Shown: positions 34,690 through 46,189, counted from the first letter of the stretch. The stretch is DNA of 64,000 bases from Posidonia oceanica (GCA_037176725.1 JAZBRS010000077.1:5642001-5706000), one strand, 5' to 3'. Numbers and translations are program-made. The notes: generated by a model not told the origin, from the letters alone.

Positions 34690-35892
34690 ATGGGCTTCCC
34701 AACTCTGCTGACTCCCGCACACTGCTCGGAGACCCTGCGAGAATGGATCGGCAGGCTCACTCTAGAAGACTGTGAGAAGCTGCGCCTCTGGGGGATCCCA
34801 ACTAAACTGCTGAAGGCCGCTGACGTGGAAGTCAGCCGTCACCTTCTGTGTGCCGCCGCAAGATTCTGGAAACCGGTGCACCATGTCTTTCGCTTTGGCA
34901 AAATTGAGCTGACACCTACACTGGAAGAGGTGCGTCGGATCTGCGGCTTTTCCAAGATCCTGCGGCCGCCTGTTTTCATGAGGCGAGATGGATATCTCAA
35001 GGTCCTGAGCCAGCTAACTGGGCTCCCCACTCGAACCTGCCAACAGAAACTAATCTGCACCAGTGGGCCTGAACCTATGCTTCGCCTTGCGCACTTCGAT
35101 GATATCATGAACAAGCACGCAGAACTCGGAGATGAGCTGTGGCTCCGAGGATTTGTTATCCGCTTCCTGGGCAAGCTGATCTTTACTCATGGCCGACTAA
35201 CGGTGGCCATTAAGGTTGCAGAAATTGCATTAACTGTGGTGACCCAGCACATAGACCTGACACCAGTTGTCCTGGCAGAGACCTATCGCGGGCTGGACCG
35301 CATCTCTCATCGCTGCCGCCACTTCCACGGTTGCGGAGCACTCATACAAGTCTGGTTGACCGCGCACTTAGAGATGAACCTCTTGCGCCCTCAAGTGCAT
35401 GCCTTTGAAGCTTACTGCAGCAGCGCCCGTGCCAAGATAGACAAGAGCGTCAAAGAAGAATACGAGAGGCTGTCAGCACTGACGGACAACGCTATAACCT
35501 GGCGTATTGTCCCCTCTGTAGCTGAGCCATTTACTGTCTTCTTCAGCGCGCGCGACGCGCGGTTGATTATTCTACCAGGCTTCACGGCAGGCGTAGAATA
35601 CCATCCAATCAGGGTCATGCGCCAGTTCGGCTTTCAGCAGGGCACCTTCATTGACAGTACAGCGCCCGAGCTTCTACAGATGTACCCTCTCAGCACAACT
35701 GCCCCGACCAAGAAGCTCGCTAGTCTGATGCAGCATGGGGTCCAATCAACAGACATTGCAGCAGTGAGAGGTGTAGGATGCACCCTAGAATATGAAGCTG
35801 AAGTCCGAGAGCTCTGGCCTATTTCCGAGGTCTTGCCAGGCGGCCCCCTATTCCCAGACTCTAGGCAGTCGAAGAAGGCCCGAACTGACTAG
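34690..35892 (+). CDS. 3' ORF of element B: DUF7745 / plant-mobile-domain-like protein, 400 aa
   Basis: ATG at 34690, TAG stop at 35890. Same length and start as the copies in A and C, with no indel. This is notable because the gag-pol of this element carries at least eight stops. Comparing the first 108 codons with A by eye gave 28 codons with silent changes only and 9 with amino-acid changes, which points to purifying selection along the lineages. Conserved blocks include ELTPTLEEVRRICGFSKIL, GLDRISHRCRHFHGCG and YHPIRVMRQFGFQQG. It lies about 1.5 kb downstream of integrase and has no pol-like motif. Role unknown; in related elements a similar protein is described as an extra ORF on the other side of gag. 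Confidence 0.87.
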   Translation: MGFPTLLTPAHCSETLREWIGRLTLEDCEKLRLWGIPTKLLKAADVEVSRHLLCAAARFWKPVHHVFRFGKIELTPTLEEVRRICGFSKILRPPVFMRRDGYLKVLSQLTGLPTRTCQQKLICTSGPEPMLRLAHFDDIMNKHAELGDELWLRGFVIRFLGKLIFTHGRLTVAIKVAEIALTVVTQHIDLTPVVLAETYRGLDRISHRCRHFHGCGALIQVWLTAHLEMNLLRPQVHAFEAYCSSARAKIDKSVKEEYERLSALTDNAITWRIVPSVAEPFTVFFSARDARLIILPGFTAGVEYHPIRVMRQFGFQQGTFIDSTAPELLQMYPLSTTAPTKKLASLMQHGVQSTDIAAVRGVGCTLEYEAEVRELWPISEVLPGGPLFPDSRQSKKARTD

Positions 35893-36174
35893 GCCATTGT
35901 GCAATCATCATGTGGTCTTCTTTCAAGTCATGCTGTACATCTTTTGGCCTGCCACAGGCATTGTACTCATCAAGCTTTATCAATGAAAAAACTGTTTCTG
36001 CTATCTGCTTGCACTTCAAGACTGTTCAATGCATCGCATATTCATTATCATCATCATCTCAGGCCCTCTGGCCAGACTTGTAGCCATCACAATGCAGCAA
36101 AGTCCCCAGCACCCAATCCGGAGTCCAGAACCTCTGCGGACCTGCGTCGTCAAGCTACGCCATCTGGCGTCCCC

Positions 36175-36505
36175 AGCTGGATCATCATCCTCCTCAGCTG
36201 ATCATCCCCAGCTGAGTCCCCAGCAGGCTGGCACCCCAAACTGCTCGGTGAAAGGTCCGTCAACCTGTCATCCTCCTCAGCTGATCATCCCCAGCTGAGT
36301 CCCCAGCGGGCTGGCACCCCAAACTGCTCGGCGAAAGGTCCGTCAACCTATCATCCTCCCCAGCTGATCATCCCCAACTGAGTCCCCAGCGGGCTGGCAC
36401 CCCAAATTGCTCGGCGAAAGGTCTGTCAACCTGTCATCCTCCTCAGCTGATCACCCCCAGCTGAGTCCCCTGCGGGCTGGTACCCCAAACTACTCGTCTG
36501 ACAAG
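36175..36505 (+). repeat. Long-unit tandem repeats in B's 3' UTR
   Basis: Three to four units of about 90-110 bp with GGCTGGCACCCCAAACTGCT and CGGCGAAAGGTCCGTCAACC. They are the reverse complement of the repeats at 1-560 and 46190-47050, as expected from B's opposite orientation. Confidence 0.85.
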
Positions 36506-36559
36506 CACGACAATCTTGTCATCACCCTCTGCTTTCGATGCCAAGGACGCGTTGGCCAA

Positions 36560-36586
36560 CCCCTGGTGTCATCCCGACACCAGGGG
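36560..36586 (+). other. Perfect 11-bp hairpin in B's 3' UTR
   Basis: CCCCTGGTGTC, loop ATCCC, then GACACCAGGGG. Compared with A (340-366) one base pair is changed on both sides (A/T to G/C). B and C share this version. Confidence 0.8.
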
Positions 36587-36654
36587 CATCTTTTGATCAC
36601 CCCTTGGTATCATTCTTCCCCTCTTTCCCCTATGATATTCCTGGTGTCATAGGA

Positions 36655-37235
36655 TGATTTCTTCTCATCATTACCTCATCCCCTCTTTCTCATCATTACC
36701 TCACCCCCTCTTTCTCATCATGATCTCACCCCCCTCTTTAGCAATGACTCTCATCATGATCTCACCCCCCTCTTTAGCAATAGCCCTCATCATGATCTCA
36801 CCCCCTCTTTATCAATAATTCTCATCATGATCTCATCCCCCTCTTTAGCAATAACTCTCATCATGATCTCATCCCCCTCTTTAGCAATCATTCTCATCAT
36901 GATCTCACCCCCTCTTTAGCAATAACTCTCATCATGATCTCACCCCCTCTTTATCAATAATTCTCATCATGATCTCATCCCCCTCTTTAGCAATAATTCT
37001 CATCATGATCTCACCCCCTCTTTAGCAATAACTCTCATCATGATCTCACCCCCTCTTTATCAATAATTCTCATCATGATCTCATCCCCCTCTTTAGCAAT
37101 AATTCTCATCATGATCTCACCCCCTCTTTAGCAATAACTCTCATCATGATCTCACCCCCGCTTTAGCAGTAACTCTCATCATGATCTCACCCCCTCTTTA
37201 GCAATAATTCTCATCATGATCTCGTCCCCTCTTAT
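36655..37235 (+). repeat. 35-bp tandem array in B's 3' UTR with ATCATGAT core
   Basis: About 16 units of CTCATCATGATCTCACCCCC followed by TCTTTAGCAATAA. Each has the palindrome ATCATGAT. It corresponds to the 36-bp array of C (45180-45905, inverted). Confidence 0.88.
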
Positions 37236-37614
37236 CAACAATCAAGCACTCTCAGGCTGATATCCTAAACTATCAACAATCAAGCACTCTCAGGCTGATA
37301 TCCTAAACTATCTGCTCAGGCTGATATCCTAAACTATCTGCTCAGGCTGATATCCTAAACTATCTGCTCTCAGGCTGATAACCTAAACTATCATCTGGGC
37401 CGATCCATGGTTGGCCCACAGTTGTGTTATACGGCTGACATCCAGTAACTGTCCCTTGCAATTGCGGTTTCCAGTTGATAGGTCTGTAAACTATCCGCCA
37501 GTTGATAGGTCTGTAAACTATCGCTCCAGTTGATAGGACTGTAAACTATCGTTAGGCTGATATCCTAAACTATCACCAGCAATTACATTATACGGCTGAT
37601 ATCCAGTAACTATC
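37236..37614 (+). repeat. Hairpin-repeat array in B's 3' UTR, left part
   Basis: Repeats of GATATCCTAAACTATC (about 37255-37395), then the closing arm CAGTTGTG (37419-37426), a linker, and a first branched unit with arms 37456-37467 and 37576-37587 enclosing hairpins of GATAG, a 9-nt loop and CTATC. Interrupted at CTATC by element C; it resumes at 63216. Confidence 0.85.
37610..37614. other. Left target-site duplication of C (CTATC)
   Basis: CTATC just before the LTR terminus TGTAGCGATC (37615). The same 5 bp follow the other LTR at 63216-63220. Confidence 0.93.
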
Positions 37615-40600
37615 TGTAGCGATCCCGATCGGAATCAGGCTCGCTATATAGCGGCGATTGAGATCCGAGGAAGAGGCTCAACTCAAAAACACTTGAAATC
37701 GAGGAGAAAAAGGAAAGATAAGACAAATCAGAGTCGCCACCACGTCTATTAACGGAAGACGAGGAAAACCGGGGTAATGCGTGAATTAACGCGCAAAACC
37801 GAGCAAGAAATGCAAAGCAAAGCAATGCAAAAGAAAACAAATGCAAACAAATGCAAATGAGATGACTCTAGCCTAGGATAAGGGCAGTACGGTCATTGCA
37901 GGCAAAAAGACAGGGTAAGGACTCCTGTTACGTGCGGGGAAGGTGTTAGGCACCCCCGACACGCCCAAAAATCGGTCTTTCTAGGCTTACGCTCGCATAC
38001 GCAGAAAAATGCAGGATTGAATGCCTATGTGCCTATAAATGCCTGAATGAATGCTCAAGGTGTACTCTAAGTGGGAAGAAACAAAGCAAGGAAGTAAACG
38101 TGCTCTCTAAGCGCTCAGCTACGCTGTCTGTGTTCCGAACCAGGCGAAACCTAGCTCGTGAGAACTCCAGGCAATAAGCATCACAGCCCTATATGCAAAT
38201 GCAAGCGAGAAAACAAAACAGCGAGAAATCCATGCAATGCGATCGACATGCAAGGGAAAACGGCGCAAAACACGCAAAACGAGGCGAGAAATGAGCAACG
38301 CACGCAAAACGATGCAAAAGAGCGAAAATGGCACGCAAAACGAGCAGAAAACAAGGCAGCACGCAAAACGAGACAAGAGAGCAGGAAGGTACGCAAAACA
38401 GGACGAGAAAACAGAATGGCACGCAAAACGGAGCGAAAGAATAAAACCGGCACGCAAAACAGGCGAGAAAGCAAGGCAGCGCGCAAAACAAGGCAAGAAA
38501 ACAGGAGGACACGCAAAACGGTGCCAAAACGAGAGCGGGCATGCGGAACGGTGCCAAAACATCGAAGCAAAAACCTCGGAAAAACCATGCAGATGTAAGA
38601 ATACAGAAAGAGATTAGAAGAGGCCAAAGGGGAGTCAAAACAACGTGCGTGTAAGAACAGACGTCGTTTAGGACCACTCAGAGTAGGTGTGAAGACCTAC
38701 GGAGGGGAGAGGGGGCAAACAGAGGGATTACCACCTCTTTGCGACTGTTTCCCACTAAACTGCTCCACGGTGTGTCTCGCATGCTGCCCAAAGCTCGCGA
38801 TGCGATCGGATCGTGGAAAAGGGGGAAGAAAGTCACATAAAGTGGCAAATCCAGGGAGAACGCAACACGAAACACACGGGGAAATGCGAAACGAGGATTT
38901 GAATAGACAAGCAGAAAGGGGAAGTCCTATTCTACATGCTCAAAGAGATAGAAAGCGAAAACAAGGAAAACTGTGCAAATGGCATGCAAATGAATGCAAT
39001 GCAGGGGTTCAGGAGGACATACCTGGAGATCTGGGAGCCTGATCTGAAATCTGTCTGGTCCATGCTGAAGAGCGCTTCGCTGCGGTCGCCTGGGCAGCTT
39101 ACTTGAGAAGATCCAACGGCCGGATCAGAAGATATCACAGCTCCAAGGCAGAAGGGCCAGAACAGGGGAGAAGAACAGACCTAGGTGTTCAGGAGGTCCT
39201 AGGGATGTGCAAAAAGGTCCTCCCACGTGAAAGGGAGCTAAAAGTGCTTGGTGTATGCAAGAAGATGCTAGAATGCAAGACTAAATGAATGCAGGATGCA
39301 AACAAAAGCAAGAAAAGGCAAAGAGAAGAAACTGGGAAAAGCCAGGAGTTCAGAAAGCATTTTGAAAAAGAAAGGGGCTAAAAATGCAAATTTTCCAGAA
39401 AACAGGGGTCTACAGGAAAGGGTTTCGAAAACAGGGGAGGACAGAGGTCTATTTGGCAAAAAACTAGGCCCAGAAAGTTGTTTTGAAAAGAGGGTATGCC
39501 TTAGGAGGGGTTTTGAAACCAAAAAGGGGTCAGAATGCAATTTTGAAAAAACTAGGGTCTAAAATGCAAATTTTCCAGAAAACAGGGTTCTGGGGAGTCT
39601 GGGAATACTAGTGGAAGGTCTGCATGAAATTTGGTAGGCATAGGAGCTAAAATGCAACCTAGGGGCAAAATGGTCTTTTCCCATGATTTTTTAAAAGGTG
39701 CAGGGACCTATGTGTGATTTTGAAATCATGCAGGGGCTAAAAATGCAATTTAGTATGGAAAACATGCTCTGAAAGATAAAGGACAGGACCACAGTGTAAT
39801 TTTTAAAAAGATCAGGGTTGAAAATGCAATTTAATAAGCTAAAATATATGCAACACAGTTACTGTCCATTTAAAATGGACCTAACTGCAAAAATGCAAAA
39901 CTAGAAGGTAAAATATGCAATGCAGTATGCAAAAATCAAAAATAAAAGCTAAGTTCCTACAGTGCATGGACTTAAATGCAAAAATAGTAAAATGCAAGGA
40001 CACAGACTGCAATATTATATGGCAAAAATGATGCATTTAAATGATCTGATTTAATGCAGGACCTATGTGCAAAAATCAAAAACAGAGGGACTAAAATGCA
40101 AAATATTATAACTGAAATGCACAGTGACAGGACCAGAAGGCAAATACGAGAAAGCATGAACATATTAAGCAATTTAGCATGGTTTTTAATTAAAAACTAA
40201 GCATATTAAATGGCAGAAGGACTGAAATGCAAAAATAAAAAAACTTAAACCAGATCTGCAATATTTACACCTAAAACTTTACTAAAGAGAAAATAAATGA
40301 ACAGTAGTTCGTCGACGGTCGACGAGTACTGTAGCAGGACGCCGGCAGTACTCATCGCCGCCGACAGGGGAGGTTGGGGAGGCGCAGACCGGCGGGGCTT
40401 GGTGCTGGCGTTCGTGCGGAGCTCCGGGAGCTGTCCGGAGTCTGCTCTGCTGGCCGGAGCGTCTGGAGGAAGAGCAGCCGGCGCCGGAGAAGGAGAACTG
40501 GCCGGCGAGTCGAGGACGGAGCACGAAGACTGGAAATCCTAATCTAAAGGCTGGAGAAGCAAGAGGGAAGGAAGGGGAAGCTAAGGGGAGGAAAACGTAC

Positions 40601-43456
40601 CTGAGTCCGCGTCTGAGACGTCCTCCCGACGTCAGTGGCTCCAGAGGTGGCCGGCGGCGTTCGTCCAACCGCTGCGGTGATCGCCAGTCGCTCGCGAAGG
40701 TTGGAGCTACCTCAGAACATCCCTCCGGTGCTTCCTGATCGACCAGACTGAAGCTCTACAGCCCGGGTGAGGATTCGGCACTTTTGGGTTCTCAGAACGC
40801 TGCCGGAGGTCGGGGAGGGTATTTGCTGCTCCTCAGGCCGGATGGGTTGCTCCGGGAGATTGCTGGAGGTTCGGGGAGTGATTCTTGGTGATTGGATTGC
40901 GGTTCTGGAGGCTGTGGAGAGGACTTAGGAGTTGGTCGGATTTCTGGTCAGCGGTTGATGCAGGTGTTTGTAATGGAGTTTGCAGTCTGTGGGGGGTGGT
41001 TGGGTTCAAGGTCAGGCGTTTCTGGAAGGTGGATGTCTGGTGGATTTCTGGGTGGAGTTTGGGAAGAAGCCACGGGCTGTGGTGAGGGGAATTGTGTGGT
41101 GGGTTGTCTTGGGTTTACAGGTGGAGTGTCGGGTGATCAGGGGTAGTTTTATGTGATGGAAAGACAGTGGGATGGTGGAGGAAGAAAGCTGGGTTTCTAG
41201 GTGAAGTTGGGGAATCAAATGGGAGAGAAATTGGGGCTTGAACGGGTGCTGGTTCGTTGGACAAGAAAGAGGATGATCTGCTGAACTTAAGGAAGGAAAA
41301 AAGGATGTTTCTGGTGTGGGAATGCTCTGGGATTCAGGCCCTTCTCCGGGATGCCAAGGACTCTCGAACTCTACTCTCACTGCCCTCTTCTCTCTGGAAT
41401 TGGAAGGATGAAGAGGAAGAAGGGAGAACGGTCTCTCAGGTGGAGGAAGTTGCTATGGAAATGGTTTTCTGGCTTGCTAACTGCTGGCTCTCTCTCTGAT
41501 TGCCTCTCTTGCCTGCTCTCACTGCCAACTGAAGGTCGACCCCTTCCGGATTGAAGGAAGGATGGAGGATTATATCAGGAGCTGCTACTGCTGGGCGCGA
41601 GCTGAGAATTTCAAACTCGGCCGGCGGTTACTGCAGCGGAGGGGACGGGGCGACCGGCTCCGGATTTGGTGCTGAGATGGGGAGACGGCGAGCTGCTGTA
41701 GATCGAAGTGATGGAGGCTTGAGTTTAAATCGGAGGAGGGAAGACTGTTGGCAGCAGCTCGCGGGAAGAAAGAAGCCGGTGGAAGCGCGAGGAAGAAGAA
41801 GGAAGAAGAAGGAGAAAACGGGCCGGACTGCGCTGTGGGCCGAAGAAGAGAAAAAGAAATAAAAGAAGAAACGGGCCGGAGGGCCCAGTAAAGAAAAGGA
41901 AGAAAGAAAAAGAGAAATAAGAAAGAAAGAGAGGGTAGAATGGGGAAATAAAATTAGGTAAAAATAAACTAAAAATAAATAAAAGTATTAGAAGTGTCGT
42001 GCTGTGAATTAGGATTTTAATTAGAATTTTTAATGGTTATTTTGAGTTGATTAATGTGTTTTAGGCTTGATTAGGGTTTTAGGGCTTTGGTTTTGTTTTT
42101 AATTGATTTTTACTTGATTAAATGTTTGTTAAACCTTTTTTAAATTGTTTTAAAAATTGTATTTCCCTTGTTGGACACTTAGGATATTAATTAGGATTTT
42201 TTAGGATTTATTTCGTATTAATTAGGGTTGGTTTTAGGTTCTTAAGCTTTAGTCTTTTTAGGGTTTTTTCCTTTTAAGTCTTTTAAGTTGTGTTTTGATT
42301 TTTATTTTGTTGATTTTTCTTGAAGTTTTTAGTTGGATTTTTCTGGTTTGATAGGGTGTTTTTTAGGTCTTTCAGATGTGTTTTTCTTTTCTTTTTTAAT
42401 TAAGTTTTTAACTTGTTTTTCTTATGTTTATTAGGTTAAGTCTTTTGCCTTCTTTAATTACTTGTTTTAATGTTTGATTTTTAATTCTTCTTTTTAGGGT
42501 TTGTTTTCTTTTAATTCTTCTGATGGGTTTTTACCTTTGGTGGGTTTTGATTTTATTTTAGCTTTTTCTTGATTTTTCAGTGTTTTTCTTTTTGATTTGT
42601 TTTGCATTTTTTAGTTTGCATGCTTGGTTTTCTTTTTAGCTTGTTTTAGTTAAGTTTAAGTTGTTAATTGCTTGTTTAATGTTTTTTAATTGTTTTTCTT
42701 AGGGTTCTGATTTGTTTCTTTTATATTTTGGGGTTTTACAGATTTTTAGGGGTTTTCATGGATTTTTGCAAAAGGGGGAAAAGGAAAAGAGAAGGAGGAA
42801 AGAAATGGAAAAAAGAGGGAGATAAAAAGGGAAAAGATAGGTTGGAGGAAAACGATTTTTAAAAAATTCAGAAAAAGTGTTAAAAATAAAGTAAAAATAG
42901 GGATAAGATAGAGGAAGGATAGAAGCACAGAGGGGGCCCACAGCCAGACCAGAAAAAGGATAAGAAAGGGATGAAAAGAGAGATGATAATCAGGAGAGAG
43001 AGAGGAGAGAGAAAATGATAATCCCGGAGAGAGAAAAGGATGATTTGGGTGAAAGAGGGTCTTAATGGTCTTGGAATGGGGTGAGAATTGGTGAGTGGGT
43101 AGTCTAGGGTTTGAAGTTTTGGGTTTGAAGTTTTGGTTTGATTCTAAGGAGGTTTTGGAGGGGTTTCAAGGTGTAGAAAAAGGGTAGTTTCTCCTAAGTT
43201 TTCTAGGGTTTTTGGGAATGGGTCAGGTTTGGAAATTCCTAGGTTTTTGGGTAGGTTTGTTGAGTGGATAGTGGTAGGTTTTCCTATGGATTTTGGTTAG
43301 GTTTTGAGGTCGGGAAGAGGGGTAAAGGTTTAGGTCAAGACAGGCTGTTTTTGAAGGGTAGAGAGGAGGATTAGGGCTAGGGTTTGGTTGGGGTTTGATC
43401 CAGCAATCACCAAGAGGGCTCCAAGGGTCCGGGCCTGCCAAGATGGGGTGTCAACA
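37615..43456 (-). repeat. 3' LTR of element C (5,842 bp)
   Basis: Read on the minus strand from TGTTGACACC (43456) to GATCGCTACA (37615). Module order is as in the other LTRs: CGCAAAAC repeats at 38210-38560, degenerate TGCAAAAAT block at 39310-40270, GC-rich block at 40300-41870, A/T-rich block at 41930-42760, purine-rich block at 42760-43040. No credible gene on either strand. Confidence 0.95.
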
Positions 43457-43524
43457 GATGCCCCTCCTTGAGCGAGGGCAAGCGGAGCGCGGCCGCTGCT
43501 CAGGGTTGACAAGACACCCCATCT
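43441..43524 (-). other. 12-bp inverted repeat spanning the LTR start and PPT of C
   Basis: AGATGGGGTGTC (43441-43452, within the LTR start) pairs perfectly with GACACCCCATCT (43513-43524) in the 3' UTR. The polypurine tract lies in the loop. Confidence 0.65.
43461..43470 (-). other. Polypurine tract of C
   Basis: On the minus strand CAAGGAGGGG, then CATC, then the LTR terminus TGTTGACACC. Expected primer for plus-strand DNA synthesis. The 4-base gap to the LTR is slightly unusual. Confidence 0.65.
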
Positions 43525-44004
43525 GACCGGCGGGAGCAGCGGGTTGCTATGGGCGTGAACTACTTATTCGGCGGATGCACCGAAGATCGTAGCCCATTGC
43601 CGCAATGCAAGATGCCAGTGCAGATGGATGCTGTGCTGTGTGTGATATGCTAAATGCAATGCAAGTGTTAGTATAAAAGTTAGTGCAGCTGTAAGAAAAC
43701 GCTGATGCTGTGCAAGTAATGCTGATGATGCTAAAGTAATATGCAGTGCTAGCTAAGAAAGTGCTGAGATGATGCAAAGAAAATGATAAAAAGGCGCGAT
43801 GTGGTGCGAATGTCCGGCAGGGAGGCCAGACTTGCACGACAAAGCGAAGGAAAACGGGGTGCAGCTGGTCCCTGCCCGGGGAGCAAGCTAGCAGGAGAGA
43901 GGGGAAAGGGGCGCGAGGGGAGAGAGGCCAACTCTCCTATCGCAGGAAGGGGGTGCATGACTTCGTCTTCTTGGGACAAGGTCATGCCGAAAAGGAGAAA
44001 AAAA
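43525..44004 (-). other. Unique 3' UTR segment of C next to the LTR
   Basis: No gene. Low-complexity GCTGATGCTAAAG-type stretches lie at 43620-43790. A purine-rich block (43880-43935) and an inverted repeat GCATGAC/GTCATGC (about 43956-43986) have counterparts in B at 63840-64000. Confidence 0.6.
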
Positions 44005-45095
44005 TGATAAGGTGACGGGCTTATCGTCCGGATAGTTTACGGTCCTATCAACCGGGAGTGACAGTTTACGGTCCTGTCAATCGGAGCAGTTGTGAGTGAT
44101 AGTTACTGGATATCAGCCGTATAACATGGTTGTGGGTGATAGTTTAGGAGTATCAGCCTAACAACAGTTTACGGTCCTGTCAACCGGTGGATAGTTTACA
44201 GACTTATCAACTGGGGGATAGTTTACAGACCTATCAACTGGAACCCACAAACCATGAGGGATAGTAACTGGATATCAGCCGTATAACGCAATGCCGGATA
44301 GTTTACAGTCTATCATCTAGAGCGACAGTTTACGGTCCTGTCAACCGGCGGATAGTTTACAGACCTATCAACTGGAGGATAGTTTACAGTCCTATCAACT
44401 GGAAACGGCATTGCGAGGGACAGTTACTGGATGTCAGCCGTATAACATCATTGCGCGTGGTAGTTTACAGTCCTACCAACTGGTGGATAGTTTACAGACC
44501 TATCAACTGGAGCGACAGTTTACGGTCCTGTCAACCGGCGGATAGTTTACAGACCTATCAACTGGAAACGCGCAATGATGAGGGATAGTTACTGGATATC
44601 AGCCGTATAATGCAATTGCGGGTGATAGTTTAGGAGTATCAGCCTAACGACAGTTTACGGTCCTGTCAACCGGTGGATAGTTTACAGACCTATCAACTGG
44701 AGGATAGTTTACAGACCTATCAACTGGAAACCGCAATTGCAAGGGACAGTTACTGGATGTCAGCCGTATAACGTAATTGCACGCGATAGTTTAGGAGTAT
44801 CAGCCTAACGACAGTTTACGGTCCTGTCAACCGGTGGATAGTTTACAGACCTATCAACTGGAAAAGTGCAATTACGAGGGACAGTTACTGGATGTCAGCC
44901 GTATAACACAACTGCGGGCCGACCATGGATCGACCAGAAGATAGTTTAGGATTATCAGCCTGAGATAGTTTCGGATATCAGCCTAGCACGAGTGATTGAT
45001 AGATTGATAGTTTCGGATATCAGCCTAGCACGAGTGATTGATAGATTGATAGTTTCGGATATCAGCCTAGCACGAGTGATTGATAGATTGATAAG
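44005..45095 (-). repeat. Array of branched hairpin units in the 3' UTR of C
   Basis: Five units, each with its own perfect or near-perfect outer stem enclosing two to four hairpins of 4-5-bp stem and about 9-nt loop. Outer arms: I 44125-44137 with 44243-44256 (one bulge); II 44287-44296 with 44406-44415; III 44446-44458 with 44568-44580 (13 bp); IV 44611-44621 with 44731-44741; V 44772-44782 with 44866-44876. Units are separated by a conserved linker ending AGCCGTATAA. A further pair, GCAGTTGTG (44086-44094) and CACAACTGC (44907-44915), encloses all five. Hairpin stems occur as GATAG/CTATC, GACAG/CTGTC and GGTAG/CTACC, i.e. compensatory changes. The right end (44940-45095) has three 44-bp GATAGTTTCGGATATCAGCC units. 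Confidence 0.88.
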
Positions 45096-45104
45096 AGGGG
45101 GCAA

Positions 45105-46030
45105 GATCATGATGAGAATGATAAGATATCGGACTTATCGGCCGGCAAAGAGGGGATGAGGTAATGATGAGAAGTTGATCTAAAGAGGGGGATGAGATCA
45201 TGATGAGAAATTAATCTAAAGAGGGAGATGAGATCATGATGAGAAATTAAGCTAAAGAGGGGGATGAGATCCTGATGAGAAATTAATCTAAAGAGGGGGA
45301 TGAGATCATGATGAGAAGCTAAGCTAAAGAGGGGGATGAGATCATGATGAGAAGCTAAGCTAAAGAGGGGGATGAGATCATGATGAGAAATTAAACTAAA
45401 GAGGGGGATGAGATCATGATGAGAAATTAAACTAAAGAGGGGGATGAGATCATGATGAGAAATTAACCTAAAGAGGGGATGAGATCATGATGAGAAATTA
45501 AGCTAAAGAGGGGGATGAGATCATGATGAGAAATTAAACTAAAGAGGGGGATGAGATCATGATGAGAAATTAAACTAAAGAGGGGGATGAGGGAATGATG
45601 AGAAGCTAAACTAAAGAGGGGGGTGAGATCATGATAAGAGATTAAGCTAAAGAGGGGGATGAGATCATGATGAGAAGCTAAGCTAAAGAGGGGGATGAGA
45701 TCATGATGAGAAGCTAAGCTAAAGAGGGGGATGAGATCATGATGAGAAATTAACCTAAAGAGGGGGATGAGATCATGATGAGAAATTAACCTAAAGAGGG
45801 GGATGAGATCATGATGAGAAATTAAGCTAAAGAAGGGGATGAGATCATGATGAGAAATGAAGCTAAAGAAGGGGATGAGATCATGATGAGAAATGAACCT
45901 AAAGAGGGGATGAGAATGATAAGATATCGGACTTATCGGCCGGCAAAGAAGGGGTAAGGGAATGATGAGAATGATAAGATATCGGACTTATCGGCCGGCA
46001 AAGAAGGGGTAAGGGAATGATGAGAAGAAA
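45105..46030 (-). repeat. 36-bp tandem array with ATCATGAT core (C)
   Basis: About 20 units of GAGATCATGATGAGAAATTA followed by ARCTAAAGAGGGGGAT between 45180 and 45905. On both sides are segments with GATAAG, a loop and CTTATC (45120 and 45920-46000). Non-coding. Confidence 0.88.
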
Positions 46031-46101
46031 TCATCCCATGATGCCAGGAACGTCATGGGGGAAGGAGGGAAGGAATGATACCAAGGGGCGATCAAAAGAT
46101 G

Positions 46102-46128
46102 CCCCTGGTGTCGAGATGACACCAGGGG
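46102..46128 (-). other. Perfect 11-bp hairpin (C, first copy)
   Basis: CCCCTGGTGTC, loop GAGAT, then GACACCAGGGG. Same version as in B. Confidence 0.8.
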
Positions 46129-46189
46129 TTGGCCAGCGCGTCCTTGGCATCGAAAGCAGAGAGTGATGACAAGAGTGTCGTGCTTGTCA

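Noticed and set aside
34690..35892. A host gene of the plant-mobile-domain family
   Set aside because: The same ORF occurs at the same internal place of three independent element copies, in element orientation, between integrase and the 3' LTR.
44446..44580. tRNA or tRNA-like gene suggested by the cloverleaf shape
   Set aside because: No A or B box, no T-loop sequence, no plausible anticodon arm, and arm lengths do not fit a tRNA.
44005..45095. CRISPR-like array (short palindromic repeats at regular spacing)
   Set aside because: Spacers are not unique, the repeats are part of a plant retrotransposon 3' UTR, no cas genes exist, and the period is irregular.
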